DNA of 64,000 bases from Cladorhizidae sp. MBARI D1340-BT2 (GCA_028752905.1 JAQNBH010000010.1:21685308-21749307); one strand, 5' to 3'. Counted from the stretch's first letter, positions 33,476 to 45,402 are shown. Made by a program: numbers and translations. The notes: generated by a model from the sequence alone, not told the origin.

Positions 33476-34832
33476 TAAAACAGGTTCCCCACTAGTTCCT
33501 TGTTTCGTTTAGCTTGCAGAAATAGAGTAAAATTTTCTTAATTCCAGAGTTATCAAGTACAACTCCCACCTCTTGAAGGAGGTTATAACAAAATCTCTTC
33601 CAAGTGGCTAATCATAACAACAAGATATACCAGCGTACAGTACAACAAGAATGAACATGTTAGGAAAAGTGTTTAAACTAAACTATGCTCATACAAATGG
33701 TACATCCATGGGTCTCAATGTGTTCCTATCTTTCTGACAATCTAACACTTTTAGACTCTAAACGCTTCGGAATAAAACAGCATGCAATGCAATCCAACTT
33801 CTGGCCTTGTCTTCATGCAACTCATGCCATCTGTTTCCATATAGTGGCCTAGAGGCTTGTAAGCCACTTCACCGGATCACAGTGTAGCAATTCACTATAG
33901 GTCAGGACAGGCTTCGTTATTTGCAAACCCTTTTCGAAACTATGTTGCCACTACAAGTAACAAGTAACTGGAGTTATAGATACTTGGCTTCGAACTGATG
34001 CTTGATTGATGTAGCTCTCAATATTGCCATAACTCACTGCGAGCTGCACTATAATAATTATTATAAGGAGAAATAACAACAAAGTTAAAATCTGAGTGTT
34101 TCTTTGTTGTTGTTTTTGTTGACATGTATCCAAAAAGAAAGGGGGGAAAAAAAAGAATGAAAAAACATCAGGAACATTCCAAGGTAGACCACAGCATTCA
34201 TAGAGTGCTGAAACATTTAAAATACATTACATTGAATTCTTAGATGTAGGGTGTATTAGATTTTAAATGGTGTAAAGGGTTTAGATTTTAAATGGTGTAA
34301 AGGGTTATCTAAACGTGCAAGCTAATAACATGGTCCATGATTTTGCTGACAGGTCACACACAGCACTAGCACTGGCACCGTCACAAAAAAGCACTAGCTA
34401 CCAATGCACCACGCCCATTGTGTACTTTGCTCAGCCTTGTGGCTGATTTAAACCTCTTAAAAAACAAGTATCTGAATCAATCTCAGAAAAAGCCACAAAA
34501 GTCATGGAGGGAACCTCTGACTCACCTCTCTTTCATTGAGGCAGAGAAAGAAGATTGTCTTCTATCTCCACCTCCCCTCACCTAACCGCCCTCCCCCCCC
34601 GTGAAGGTGATCATTACATTCAAAGATTAATTATCAAATGCGCTGTAAATATTTTGCTTTTTTGTTTGTTTGTTTGTTTCTTTCTACAAGTCTGCAATAA
34701 AAAGGGGAAAAAATGTTTTAAAGGAAAATCTTCTTGCAAAATGTCATCATTGATACATAATAATATTTATGTATATGTATATATACGTACAGTGGCTTTA
34801 GATAGTAATAGACTTTGGAATTTCAGGCTCAC
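33476..34832. other. Intron, no recognised gene
   Basis: Contains a 28-bp direct repeat (TTAGATTTTAAATGGTGTAA AGGG twice near 34255-34310) and a TTTG run at 34660. No coding sequence is recognised before the donor of the next exon. Confidence 0.55.
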
Positions 34833-34973
34833 ATGTTGCAGTTCCGTCAGTTGTGAAGAATCGTAGAACCACATTAGATCCAAGCTCTCCTTCCAATACG
34901 CCAAAAGTAAATGAAATTTCTCCAACATCTTCATCCGCACTGTACTCCGCAGGTACGAAACCCAGTATAGTCA
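34833..34973 (-). CDS. Calx-beta gene exon: first half-module
   Basis: Acceptor TTGTCAG, donor GTGAGC, 141 nt, phase 1-1. It encodes TILGFVPAEYSADEDVGEIS, GELGSNVVLRFFTTDGTAT, a textbook first half. It follows exon 35060-35299 with a Val split codon directly after INDDD. Confidence 0.88.
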
Positions 34974-35059
34974 CTGACAAAAACCATCAAAACAAAGTGA
35001 TTAAGAAAACTACAAGCCAAAAATCATTATCTAGCTCTATGGTTTATATTTCCATTTAC

Positions 35060-35299
35060 CATCATCGTCATTGATGAATATTTGAGAAGAACTCATTGAC
35101 TGTATTCTGCTCCGTTCTTCAGGAGAGAGATAAACTTGACTTCCTCGTATTGCAACAGTATAACCTGTTAACCGTGCAAAGAAGAATTCTGTTTGCTCAG
35201 TCAGAAGATCCTCTAAGATAGCAACATCAAATGTCTGTTGTGAATTAGCAGAAGAGAAATCCAGTGAAACAGAATCCACTGCTGTGTAGTCCAAACCAG
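35060..35299 (-). CDS. Calx-beta gene exon: second half-module
   Basis: Acceptor TTTGCAG, donor GTAAAT, 240 nt, phase 1-1. It encodes GLDYTAVDSVSLDFSSANSQ, ILEDLLTEQTEFFFARLTGY and SQIFINDDD. This is the standard Calx-beta second half, with an 8-10 residue insertion before the last strand. No copy of this exon survives in the duplicated block at 13.9 kb. Confidence 0.88.
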
Positions 35300-35484
35300 C
35301 TGCAAATAAAAATGGAGGGTGATGAAGGGAGGGGGAGGGAGGGACAAGAAAGAAGGGGAGCTGTCAATATCAGATTAGGTCTTTCTCCATTTCACAATGT
35401 CACAGATACCTTAGCATTGCACTATTCATGTACTGTTTACTCGACTAAATAGCACACACTGTACTGTACACATAGTGGTGTTAC

Positions 35485-35634
35485 CTATAGCAGTAGCAGA
35501 TTCATCATTAGTAGCAGCAGATACAGTAACAACTAGGCCTTCCAACACCCCACGGGTTAGATCGACCATCAGGGAAACTAAACCAGCATCTTCAGCAAAG
35601 GTGTACTCCAATGGCACAAATGCAAACACCAGTA
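35485..35634 (-). CDS. Calx-beta gene exon: first half-module
   Basis: Acceptor GTGTAG, donor GTAACA, 150 nt, phase 1-1. It encodes LVFAFVPLEYTFAEDAG, VSLMVDLTRG and a Val/Ala-rich strand ending SATAI before the split Ala codon. It is the intact counterpart of the truncated exon 13942-14026. Confidence 0.88.
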
Positions 35635-36149
35635 CTACACGAATAAAAAAATATAGCAAGAACGTTAGTAGTAGGAGAAAACAAAAATGGCTACTAAAGG
35701 GAAGGCACCATTTACTTCAGGCTTGCTCAGAGTTGTGATTTCTCATAATATTTATAGTCGAAGTTGTGTTTATAATAAATCAGTTGCATCAGATTAGTCA
35801 ATATGTACAAGCAAAAGTTAATTAATCTTTGTTAATTACTTCACAGTCTTGAAACATTGCTCCTTCAGAGAGTTATGAGTTAAGTGTTGCCGGGTCTGAA
35901 TGATTTTGGAAAAGGCTACTGAAGCCTAAAATGATACCTTTCAAAGCTAGAGCACAATGGATGGCTAAATGTGGTTCTCCCTTTTCAACCATAGCAGGTA
36001 CATATGGTGAAACAAAGCTACTTAGCTCCTAGTGTGACCACACTTGCAATTAGTTTGGCCCTCATCCGGATTTTGGGGAGTGTAATTATGGCCTATAAAC
36101 ACCAAATCCGGAGGGGACTTCACCTCTCAATATGTCATTATGGATTTAC

Positions 36150-36362
36150 CATCATCATCCAAGATGGTGATTTCTGCTGAAGTAGGATCCAAGATCAGAC
36201 GTGGGATTGCAGCACCTACAAGGCTTAGACTTACAGACAAGCTCTCAAGAAATTCATAAACCAAATCATCCACGAATGAGAATGTCACATTCAATGCAGG
36301 ATTGTCAGCATTCAGGACGATCACTCCATTATCGCCAACATTATTCAGGTAATCAGAGGAAA
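36150..36362 (-). CDS. Calx-beta gene exon: second half-module
   Basis: Acceptor CATTCAG, donor GTAAAT, 213 nt, phase 1-1. It encodes SSDYLNNVGDNGVIVLNAD, EFLESLSVSLSLVGAAIP and EITILDDD. Paralog of 14526-14738, differing at about a dozen residues. Confidence 0.87.
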
Positions 36363-37129
36363 CTGAATGTTGAAGTGGGAGTAAAGATGATAACGATTAT
36401 ACATTATTAAATTTGGCCAGCTTTAATCATTAACGATGCCAAGGCAAAACCTTGCTAACCACACCTTTCAATGATCATGTTCAATACCAATAGGAACCGA
36501 GTGTGTTATTTAGAATCTACCACTGGTCCAGTGAAAACGAATTCCAGTTTGAGGTAGTGAATGACTATTTGGTCAATTATAACAACTACTGCCCTCTACA
36601 GTCGCTCTCAGTGGATTCCACTGTTTTTGGAAGCTCTGCTGATGAGAACGTCTGCTCAGTAGCCTACACCCAGAAGATGCCCCTGGATGATTCCTTGATT
36701 ATAAGCAGTCTGTTGTTTTTGTTCGCATATTTCGATGGACCCAATTCTACAAATCGGCGGACTTGATATCAGTATCAATAAAATTTGACAGAATTTCAGC
36801 TGGTGTAGCTATTCCAATAGTAATGAGGATTGAGCATGTGCCTACAGTTGGAGGGGCAGATGTAAATGGAGCAGTCTTGATGAGAGGATTTAGTAAAAAC
36901 AATTTCTTCATTTATTTGCTTGTAATTCACGTTGAATTAAATGACCATTTAAAATTACTATTTCTCATGATGGGTAGTCTTGTGCAAGTAACTTGCCACT
37001 GTTTAACAACACTCATGGAAAGTTTCAGAAACCCTCCCCTCCACCAATTATGATCGAAAGTGGGGAAAAAGAAATATAAAAGTGAAATCAGATATATAAC
37101 GAGTTTAGACATTATTGTATTTCACTCAC

Positions 37130-37270
37130 AAAGAGCAGATCCATCAGACAGAGAGATCAAAAGAGATACATCTCGCCCTATACTGCCAGACCTGACTCCA
37201 ATCTGCACGGTTGCTAATCCATCACCCTCATTTACAGTGTAAGATGTCTTAATGAAACCAATAGTAGCAT
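37130..37270 (-). CDS. Calx-beta gene exon: first half-module
   Basis: Acceptor TTTGTAG, donor GTGAGT, 141 nt, phase 1-1. It encodes ATIGFIKTSYTVNEGDGLAT, GSIGRDVSLLISLSDGSAL. Paralog of 15507-15647. Confidence 0.87.
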
Positions 37271-37949
37271 CTACAAAAATGTGAACAAATTGCATTATTG
37301 TTTGTACATAATTCAGATATCTCGCTGTTATTGGTACAGTCGAGCTAGTGTTTCAACTTTATCCATCTCTAGTGTACAATTCCATCAAAGCTGCTCAAAA
37401 TACCATATAAATTTAAAAAATAAATGCAAAGTAAGATAGTTGTTAGTATTTCACATCCTCATCAATGATCATGGACTAACTGGTGGTAGTTACCTTGTGG
37501 CTAACTAACTCTGCTAGTGCTGCACTGCATACACTTCTATTCACACTTCACCATACAAACACCACTTCAACTTATATGTGATAACAACACACAGAAATAA
37601 AAACAAATACATTTCCGTAATAAAAACAACAACCCACTATACCCGGCCAAGTTCCAGGCTATGGCTAGAGCCAGACTTGACTACATATATGGTATACGTA
37701 TTGCCAAAGCTGTCCTATGTACATGAACCTAGTCATTTCAAAATGTAAAAATATGAAGGGAAAAAAGGACCTGTAAGATCATGAAAAGTTACAGGCTCAT
37801 CTGCAAACAGCAATAACTGTTACTATCAAAATAGTGTTGTGCTCACACAACTATCGATAAGTCACTCATCATAAACAACTAATGCATCATTAATTAGAAT
37901 AGGATTACTTACAACTCATAATTAGAGGACAACATTTTATCTTATGTAC

Positions 37950-38164
37950 CATCGTCATCCACAATGCTTATCTCGGTGGTGTTAATCTGAGCAAGAACAG
38001 CTGACCCTACGGGGGTCAATATCACACGAGCATTTCAGCATCTTCCAAAGCATTATCATCAATGATGACAATGTCTACACATACTCTACGAGTACTGGGT
38101 ATGTTTCCAGGTCCAGCAAAAAATGTTATGGTGGAAGAGCTTACTGCTTCGTAGTCATCCTCAT
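37950..38164 (-). CDS. Calx-beta gene exon: second half-module with one-base deletion
   Basis: Acceptor CTTTAG, donor GTACAT, 215 nt. It encodes DEDDYEAVSSSTITFFAGPG, RRVCVDIVIIDDNALEDAE and, in a frame shifted by one base from about 38026-38034, RVILTPVGSAVLAQ and EISIVDDD. The shift occurs in the middle of an otherwise well conserved module; the paralog 5335-5550 is 216 nt. Read as is, a TGA stop follows LEDAEMLV. Either the sequence has an error here or this allele truncates the protein upstream of the membrane exon, unless the exon pair is skipped. Confidence 0.8.
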
Positions 38165-38339
38165 CTAAAGACACAATAAATTGCAAAACTAATAAACAAC
38201 AAGAACAACAAATTTAGCAAATCAAATATAAAAGAACTAAGCAGAGAGATTATACCAAGAAAGATATTCCAAAGAAGTTTGGTTAAAGGAAATAAGCTCT
38301 TCTATTTTCCCTTTCCCTTCCTCCCCTCCCACTAACCCT

Positions 38340-38390
38340 TGTCTCCCATCATTCCCCCCCCCACCTGCCCCCCCCCACCCATTACCCCTT
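38340..38390. repeat. C-rich tract
   Basis: CCCCCCCCACCTGCCCCCCC-type sequence in the intron between the two halves of a module. Confidence 0.8.
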
Positions 38391-38660
38391 TCCACACAAC
38401 ACAAAAACAAACTCTATTATCCCCAAGCACAGGACTATATATGATGGAATATTGAAAATGAGAGAAAGAATCATGTTGTATAAGCGTTTAAAAATAAGAT
38501 GCTAAACATCATTTGAGTTTATTCTATCTCTCTCTACATACATATATGTGTGTATGAAAATAGCAATTATGTTGGATAGATATGCCTTGTAGTACATGCA
38601 TACAGTCTTATATATAGGCTAATGATTACATTCATGAATGGTAGATTGAATGACTCTTAC

Positions 38661-38810
38661 CTGCACTGCCTATCACTGTGGTGTATGTCAACATTAAAGT
38701 GAAACCAAGTGGCTCGGGAAGGGGAGGGTGGAATAGGAATACACATATTTCCTGAACTCCAGCAGACTCATCAACTGAATGTTGTTTATTCTCGAAAGTA
38801 ACCATTGCCA
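38661..38810 (-). CDS. Calx-beta gene exon: first half-module
   Basis: Acceptor TTATAG, donor GTAAGA, 150 nt, phase 1-1. It encodes AMVTFENKQHSVDESAGVQE and ends LTYTTVIGSA. Paralog of 6954-7103. It joins exon 37950-38164 in frame up to that exon's deletion. Confidence 0.86.
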
Positions 38811-38849
38811 CTATAAGAAAATAATTGTTTTCATTATTTTGTACTAGAA

Positions 38850-39065
38850 CTATAGTGGTAGTAGTATAGTAGTAATAAAGTAGTAGTACAGGTGGTAAAT
38901 GTTGTAGTAGTAGTAGTATAGCAACAGTTATAGTTGTAGTAGTAGTAGTATAGCAAAAGTTGTAGTAGTAGTAGTAGCATAATTATAGCAACAGTTGTAG
39001 TAGTAGTAGTAGTAGTAATAGTAGCAGCAATATATTAGTAATATAGTAGTAGTAGTAGTAGGGGT
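38850..39065. repeat. TAG trinucleotide microsatellite
   Basis: Long (TAG)n with ATAGCAACAGT interruptions beside the duplicated exon. A third copy of its end (CAGCAATATATTAGTAATAT, AGGGGTCATGGAGCAAGTAA) is at 39945-40025. Confidence 0.92.
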
Positions 39066-39123
39066 CATGGAGCAAGTAAAGTACAGTCAACTTAATCATC
39101 ACACACATCATAACAGTGCTTAC

Positions 39124-39546
39124 AATCATCATCATCCATAATGATAACTGTTGTAGAACGAAAGACGCTAGAAGAGTCAGTTGGTAGTGTGTAAGTAACA
39201 GAACCTTTAGTTGGTGAGGAATAGGCAAGAAATCCTTCTGTTCCTTCAGCATTTACATCATCTACAAGTATAATGCTGTACCTTATCCTTTGAACACTTG
39301 GATCAAATAAAAGTGACAAATATTTGTAATCACCAACTCCTCCTGGTATGTCGTAATCACCTCCTAATCTACCAACAGTTGCAGCATTCATACCAGACAA
39401 AGTTGGATAAAGGACAACAATACCAACTGTAAATGTACGCTCTGATTCACGATTATCCTCCTTTACCAAAAACACTTCATTAAACAAATAGTTTTGCTGT
39501 GGCTCAATAACTGTGTAATTTTCTCGTTGGAATCCAATAACAAGAG
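39124..39546 (-). CDS. Calx-beta gene exon: complete module in one exon
   Basis: Acceptor TTGCAG, donor GTAAGC, 423 nt, phase 1-1, 140 residues. It begins LVIGFQRENYTVIEP, has a long middle with SERTFTVGIVVLYPT, GGDYDIPGGVGDYKYLSLLF, RYSIILVDDVNAEGTEGF and ends STTVIIMDDDD. It is the only module not split by an intron and is 20-25 residues longer than the two-exon modules, mainly by an insertion before the DY motif. Its lost duplicate is the remnant at 7331-7382. Confidence 0.87.
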
Positions 39547-39944
39547 CTGCAATAAAACATAAAAAGAAGTCATTTCTCTGCACATGGGGCTCTTTTAATT
39601 TACAGTGGTCAAAAGTTTACATTAAATTCTATGCCTGCAGCAGAACAGGTAACAGGTTTCCTCTAATTATACATAATCATTTCATGCATTAACCAATAAT
39701 TGATTGCTGATCATATTTGTGGGGTTTTTTTATAACAATAATCACTACGACTTCACAGGGAACAGATTTCTCTAACTTTTAGCATGTAAATGTGATATAT
39801 AGGCTGCATAAGAAATCAGCTCCATTGAGATAAGCTATGCATTGCAACACAACCTGCAGTAAAACAATTAACCCATGAGAAAATCAATTATCAAATGTAT
39901 AAGGATTGAGAGCAATTCGACAGATCCCAGTTGTAGCCTTCTTT

Positions 39945-40025
39945 AATAGTAGTAGTAGTAGAGTAGCAGCAATATATTAGTAATATAGTAGTAGTAGTAG
40001 TAGTAGGGGTCATGGAGCAAGTAAA
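39945..40025. repeat. Partial copy of the exon-flanking TAG tract
   Basis: TAGTAGAGTAGCAGCAATAT to GGGGTCATGGAGCAAGTAAA repeats 39005-39080. The duplicate stands alone, without exon sequence. Confidence 0.8.
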
Positions 40026-40029
40026 GGGG

Positions 40030-41600
40030 TGGTGTTCTTGATATGGCAGAAAGAGAAGACCAGTCATGATGACAGTTGTGATTGTCAGCCATTTAAATTC
40101 ATTTGGCTCGCTCTCCTCCTCAAGTCAGAAGTTGACTACTCGATAGAGACATCCACAACATGTGCAGGCATAAATAAAATCAGTGAACAACACAAAAAAG
40201 TTTATTTTTTGTAATTAATTCTGTGAATGGTGTATGTGTTCATGCCTGTAGGCATCTGTGGGAGTTCATTTGTCAATTCACTGCAGGTGACAGGTATCGG
40301 GTCCACCACCAGGTTATATATACTCTATGCTACACCAAACATCCATCACAGCTCAAATAACCTATCTAGAACATGCCGTCATTTCTTTGACACCAACCAC
40401 AAGATCTCTGGACTATGCACACCTAAACACATTCATGCCTATTAAATGCACCATCGCTGTCAAACATAGAACAACTAATTCCACACTAGACAAAACTAAT
40501 TTCAATATTAGGGCCTAGAATTTCAAAGATGCAAATGAACTCACAAGGACATCATATGGACACTCTATATTTGTTCTTTGGGATACAAGTGTATTCTCTA
40601 CATCGTACATAATTTCACTATAATATATCTATTGGTACATAAAATATAATTATGCATGCACGACAGATGCAAATGTGTGGGCGAGGCTAAATTTAGGTGT
40701 GTGAGTCATAGACCTGTTTAGCGAGACACTTTACCAATCACTACCATTGTAGTGACCAGGGCAAAAATTTATAATAGAAATGTTGAACTGTCATTATTGA
40801 AAGACAAGGATAGCTATATTAACCCCTATCACACTCATTGCTTGAGCTAACACCATCTATCAGGTAGCACTACTTAAAATGGTTTAATTATCAGCAAAGA
40901 CACAGAGAAAAAAAGATGATATATCAGCTAACAATCCCTTTAGCATCAGTTTCCTAAGCATCTTTATGGCTGATTTAGCTCGAAAAATGCTTCAAAGTTA
41001 AACCCTTCACTAAGGTTGTAAATCACCAGTACCAAACAAACATAAGAACATGTTCACAAATTCGTCACAATATTAATCCATCCCATTCATGGTAATTTTA
41101 CTACCAGAAAACTCCAAACAACAAATGCAGTATTGCATCGACTAATCATTTCTAGATTCAGTAAAATACATGGAAATAAGTTGGTCAGCAAAATAGACCA
41201 AGCTGTAGTGTATGTAAATTTGATCATAGAGGAACAGATTCAGCAGCCATAGCACATCTTAGCTACAACGAATTGAACAATTATTTGATTTATAGATAAA
41301 AACACAAGACCTTCGACAATAACCAGGTGAACTCATATAGTAATGAACATGGTAAAGAGTATCATTGAAATGATTGGTTAGTTGTGGAATTATCCGGAGA
41401 AACTTCTTGATGGGGGCTGGTTGACTATTATTATATAATATACACGATAGTTTGTCAAAAAAGGCAATAAGAATTTTCCAATGCAGACCACAAATATTTA
41501 GAGGATCCTTTATATACCTTTATGGATCATTTGCACCAATATTATATAATCTTGTTTCCTTTCCTTTTGACAGGTCTTGACACCATATTTCCTCGATTAG
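40030..41600. other. Intron, no recognised feature
   Basis: Part of the 2.9-kb intron between exons 42475 and 39546. No motif or repeat is recognised apart from unremarkable AT-rich sequence. Confidence 0.5.
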
Positions 41601-41662
41601 AACAGCCTCTTGTATGGAATGCATCTTCATTTAGATGCAGCATTTCAGTCTAGACATATAGG

Positions 41663-41847
41663 TCACATGATGACATCATTTACTGTTTTAAAGCCCAGGC
41701 AAGTAGCAAGAACTGCTGCAGCAAACACTGCCAGCAAGACAACCGAAATCCACAGAAAGGTGCTGATAATGATGATCTCTTCGAAAGTGACAAAGCTGAC
41801 CATGAAGGAAACCAAACTGGAATAGGTGACGATGGGTAGCAGGAACA
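41663..41847 (-). CDS. Possible alternative membrane-anchoring 3' exon
   Basis: Reverse strand: acceptor TACTTAGCAG, then an open frame of about 61 residues to TGA. It has two hydrophobic runs, FLLPIVTYSSLVSFMVSFV and IIIISTFLWISVVLLAVFAA followed by AVLATCLGF, and a short polar tail. The acceptor leaves two bases before the first full codon, the phase needed to follow exon 42475-42702. It could end a short membrane-bound isoform with two Calx-beta modules. No clear AATAAA was found, and it could also be part of an unrelated gene or a chance frame. Confidence 0.35.
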
Positions 41848-42474
41848 CTGCTAAGTACTATCAATAATTGTTACCTGTTCAATATCCAATGATCTCTTGC
41901 TACTATTGTGCGCATGTCTGTTAATAGAGCGTCCTTAAGTAGTATGTTTGCTCATAATGAATAGAATGCGCACATTCTAATTGAGGAAATGGCGTACAGT
42001 TTGACTGAATGGCTCTCATAAATCAACTCAGCTCACTGACCACTTGATTGCAATAGCTTCGATATCATCACAGCTCACAGGCTGCTTGACTGAACACTGG
42101 ATTAGCTGTTGACATCTCTCAAAGCTGTCCTGCTTCTCGAGGACTGCACCTTTTTATATTTAATACTGATAAAATGACATTCATAGAGGGTGCACTAATC
42201 AGTGGTGTCCCCATTGGAAACTAATGTACAGAGTGTTTATTTCGAACTGATATTTTGAAATGAGAAAAATGAAAGCTTCCAAGTAAAAATGAATGTGCCA
42301 ACAAACATGAAATCATAACATGTCTCCAGCCAGTATGGATTACACACGCTTTTGTACGTTGCAGAGTAGAAAGCCTTTTAATGTACAATTATAATGCTAA
42401 TTGAAACTTTTGACCACATACATATATAGACGTTAAAATATGTATAGAGTATTGTTTAAAGCAACTTTACTTAC

Positions 42475-42702
42475 GATCATCATCAATAATTCTGCAGACA
42501 GTGAGATTACGGACCATGTTATTCACTAATGCTATGTTAGTAGCTTCAATTACTTCCAACAGAACAATAAACACCTGTTCCTCATTTTCATCAATTACAT
42601 CATCCACAACAGAAACAAAAGCATCAATATCAGCAACAGTATTTACACCCTCATCAGCAGGAAAGACCACATTGAAAGCAGAGGTGTTGAAATCTGCTTC
42701 CA
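42475..42702 (-). CDS. Calx-beta gene exon: second half-module
   Basis: Acceptor AATTACAG, donor GTAAGT, 228 nt, phase 1-1. It encodes EADFNTSAFNVVFPADEG, FVSVVDDVIDENEEQVFIVL and VCRIIDDD: a clear Calx-beta second half with the D-D-x-x-D-E-N-E-E turn. It continues into exon 39124-39546 through a Pro codon. Confidence 0.87.
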
Positions 42703-43271
42703 CTGTAATTAAGAAAGAACATGATATCATGCCCTGAGGTAGGAAATACGAAAACAAGATGTTTGTCTTCTAGATAAATTACTCTTCACTTAGGCTAGGG
42801 TGACTAGCTACCAAAGTCAGATGCGCTTGATGAAGCATCGACTTTCTTTCATGTAGCAGTAGCCAGAATCATATTTAAGAAAGGTACAATGACAAATAAT
42901 CTTAACACTAATAGTGATGTTTTAGCATGAAAATCGTCACTAGGTGACAGATTTCATTTACTTAATTGTGCACACCTAGTAATTGTCAAAGAAGTAATCA
43001 CACACACAAAAAGGAGCCTTATAGCTTATAATCTACCACTAGCCTTATAACTTGTAATCTACCGTTAGCCTCATAGTTTGTAATCGACCAACAATTATAC
43101 GAAAGTCTTCCAGGTTCTAGTGTATATGTGTCTTCTGGGGGGAAAAGTATTCCAACTGAATAGCCCAATGTTATTATATATCTAGATATATTCTGGCTTA
43201 TAAAAAGTTCCTACCAAATAGTTAATAGCTCGTGGGAGACATAATAGTCAATAACAATATCTTTATCTTAC

Positions 43272-43484
43272 TAGCTTGATGTGGAGAATCAGGGGTACTC
43301 AATAATGTTGAATTAGGAACACCGATTCCATGTGATACTGCTTCACCAATGGTCAATGGTACTATTTTGAAGGTGACTGGATTAGCTAACTGCACATTCT
43401 GATTCTTGGTGATTTCCACTGGCATCATGGCATTTGGCATCTCATTCTTCCTGTAATTGGACATGGAGAATCTGAAGAATACGG
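43272..43484 (-). CDS. Calx-beta gene exon: first half-module
   Basis: Acceptor TTTCTAATAG, donor GTAAGA, 213 nt, phase 1-1. The product has VFFRFSMSNYRKNEMP, PVEITKNQNVQLANPVTFKI and LSTPDSPHQA. It is longer and more diverged than the other first halves. A nearer AG (TTCTTCAG) would break the phase, so I chose the upstream acceptor. Confidence 0.75.
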
Positions 43485-43745
43485 CTATTAGAAAAAGATT
43501 TAAAAAAGGTAAATATAAATGCCATGTTAAAGCAATTAAAATGAATACCTGTATATATTCTAAAACCAATATGTATGTACTTACGTAAAAATGTATCAAA
43601 AAAGCAAGAAATATGTTTCACATGCTTCTCTATGTCAACATTGATTGAGTTTTATCAATAAATAGCACACATATACAGAGAGTTTTTGAACACTATGAGC
43701 CTGTAATAGAGCCCTGCTGTTGGTTAGTTGGTAAGGAAAAAAGTA

Positions 43746-43770
43746 GGGGGGGGGGGGGGGGGGGGGGGGG
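43746..43770. repeat. Poly-G tract, 25 bases
   Basis: Uninterrupted G25 in the intron between the first two Calx-beta modules. Confidence 0.95.
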
Positions 43771-44297
43771 AAGGAAATAAAACAAATTCCAGGTATCTGA
43801 CTAGGTAAGAACAGATTTTCTCTGCTAGATGGAGCAAGAACATATGCCCAAGATCGAACCTTCCAAAATTATATTGTGATCAGTCTCCATGCCAACAATA
43901 GCAGTAATGAATATCATTGCTACAGTATGTGACCAGATTTGCAAAAACTTGTCTAAATCAGTGAAACAAATATTGAGATACAAAGTACGTTTTGTCAATA
44001 ATCATCCCTCATGTTTAAACCTGTGGCAGTGATAAGCACAGAACTCACAACTTAGAAGTAAAAGCAAGCCCTTCCATAATCAAGGAAGGATCCAAAGTAT
44101 AGCATGAGAGCTCTCAGGTAGGTACTGAGGAGCTGGATGTGCTGGCTAATTTGTAAGATGCATTAACATTTTGGCAACTGTAAGCAATACACAGTTTAGA
44201 TATGAAGAAAACAAGTTGTGTAGCCCTAATTTCATAGCTAGTTGGGTTTCAAAATTACTCAACGACAATTTTGAAGTTACAAATTTAGCAGAGCATG

Positions 44298-44319
44298 GGG
44301 GGAGGGGGGGGGGGGGGGA
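44298..44319. repeat. Poly-G tract
   Basis: GGGGGGAGG followed by about twelve G in an intron. The surrounding short plus-strand frame is not convincing as a gene. Confidence 0.9.
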
Positions 44320-44715
44320 CAAGAACATTGAAAGTGTGACCATGCTGCAAGATGTGAGAAGTCTGCCATTTAGAGCAAGCACTCATGGGTTTGGATTCTG
44401 GATCTTTTATGTTGCTTGTGAATTACCTTTGTCAATATGATAAAAAAATTACTACCTGTAACCTATTTCATCAGTGTAAAGTCCAGACTCCCTGGAAACA
44501 CACCACCCCCACCCACCCAATAGCATCTGCAATTTGCATAGTTCAAAGTCTAAAGTTAACTGATCAATAAAGACAAGACTATAATGCAAGAGGCTTTGCT
44601 TCATGCTACATCTTTATGTAGAAAGAGCTCACAAAGTTGTCGACAATAGTGCATCATCTTGCAAACAAATTTGATGGAAGAGCATCTCATGTCTCTACCC
44701 ACAATGTTAACTCAC

Positions 44716-44922
44716 TATCATCATCCACTATTGTTCCTGTTAAATTAAGCCTGGTCTCAAATCCAATTAAGTTCATTTCCTGTATAGGTTGTGCAGTAAC
44801 ACGGAAAACTTCATCTTCTTCTTGTGCTACTGAATCCTTCGCCAAAGTGAACAAAATTAATTGGTTCCCACTCCATGCAAACAGATTCAAGTTAGTAGTG
44901 TGCAGATTCACATCACCAGTAC
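44716..44922 (-). CDS. Calx-beta gene exon: second half-module
   Basis: Acceptor GATATAG, donor GTGAGT, 207 nt, phase 1-1. It encodes TGDVNLHTTNLNLFAWSG, ILFTLAKDSVAQEEDEVFRV and TGTIVDDD. It pairs with exon 45677-45808 and is followed in frame by 43272-43484. Confidence 0.85.
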
Positions 44923-45059
44923 CTATATCAAAATGACACACAGTTAATTATATATATGTGTGTGAAATCAAGTAATGGGGCTCTATCACATTCATAAAAA
45001 TCAGCTGAACAGTTATTTAATTTTTATCATTACAACTTTGACCAACAGCCAGCCCTTCT

Positions 45060-45402
45060 ATTTGAAGGTCTAGAACAACAGCACAACAACAACAACAGAA
45101 CAACAAAAGAACAACAAAAGAACAACAACAATTCAACAACAGCACAGCATGAACAGCACAACAACCACACAACAGAACAACAACAATACAACAATAGCAC
45201 AACAACAACTGAATAACAGTACAGTAACAACAGCACAACAGCACAACAACAGCAAAACAAGAACACCACAACTACACAACAATAGCATCACAACAACAGC
45301 TGGACAACAACAGCACAACAAAAGCACAACAAAACAACAACAACACAAAAACACAACAACAATGAAACAACAACAATACAACAACAACAACAAGGTTCAA
45401 CA
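45060..45402. repeat. CAA-rich simple repeat
   Basis: ACA/CAA/CAG triplets for about 340 bp, giving Gln/Asn/Thr-rich and Cys/Leu/Val-rich spurious frames on the two strands. It lies in the intron between the two halves of the first module. Confidence 0.93.
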
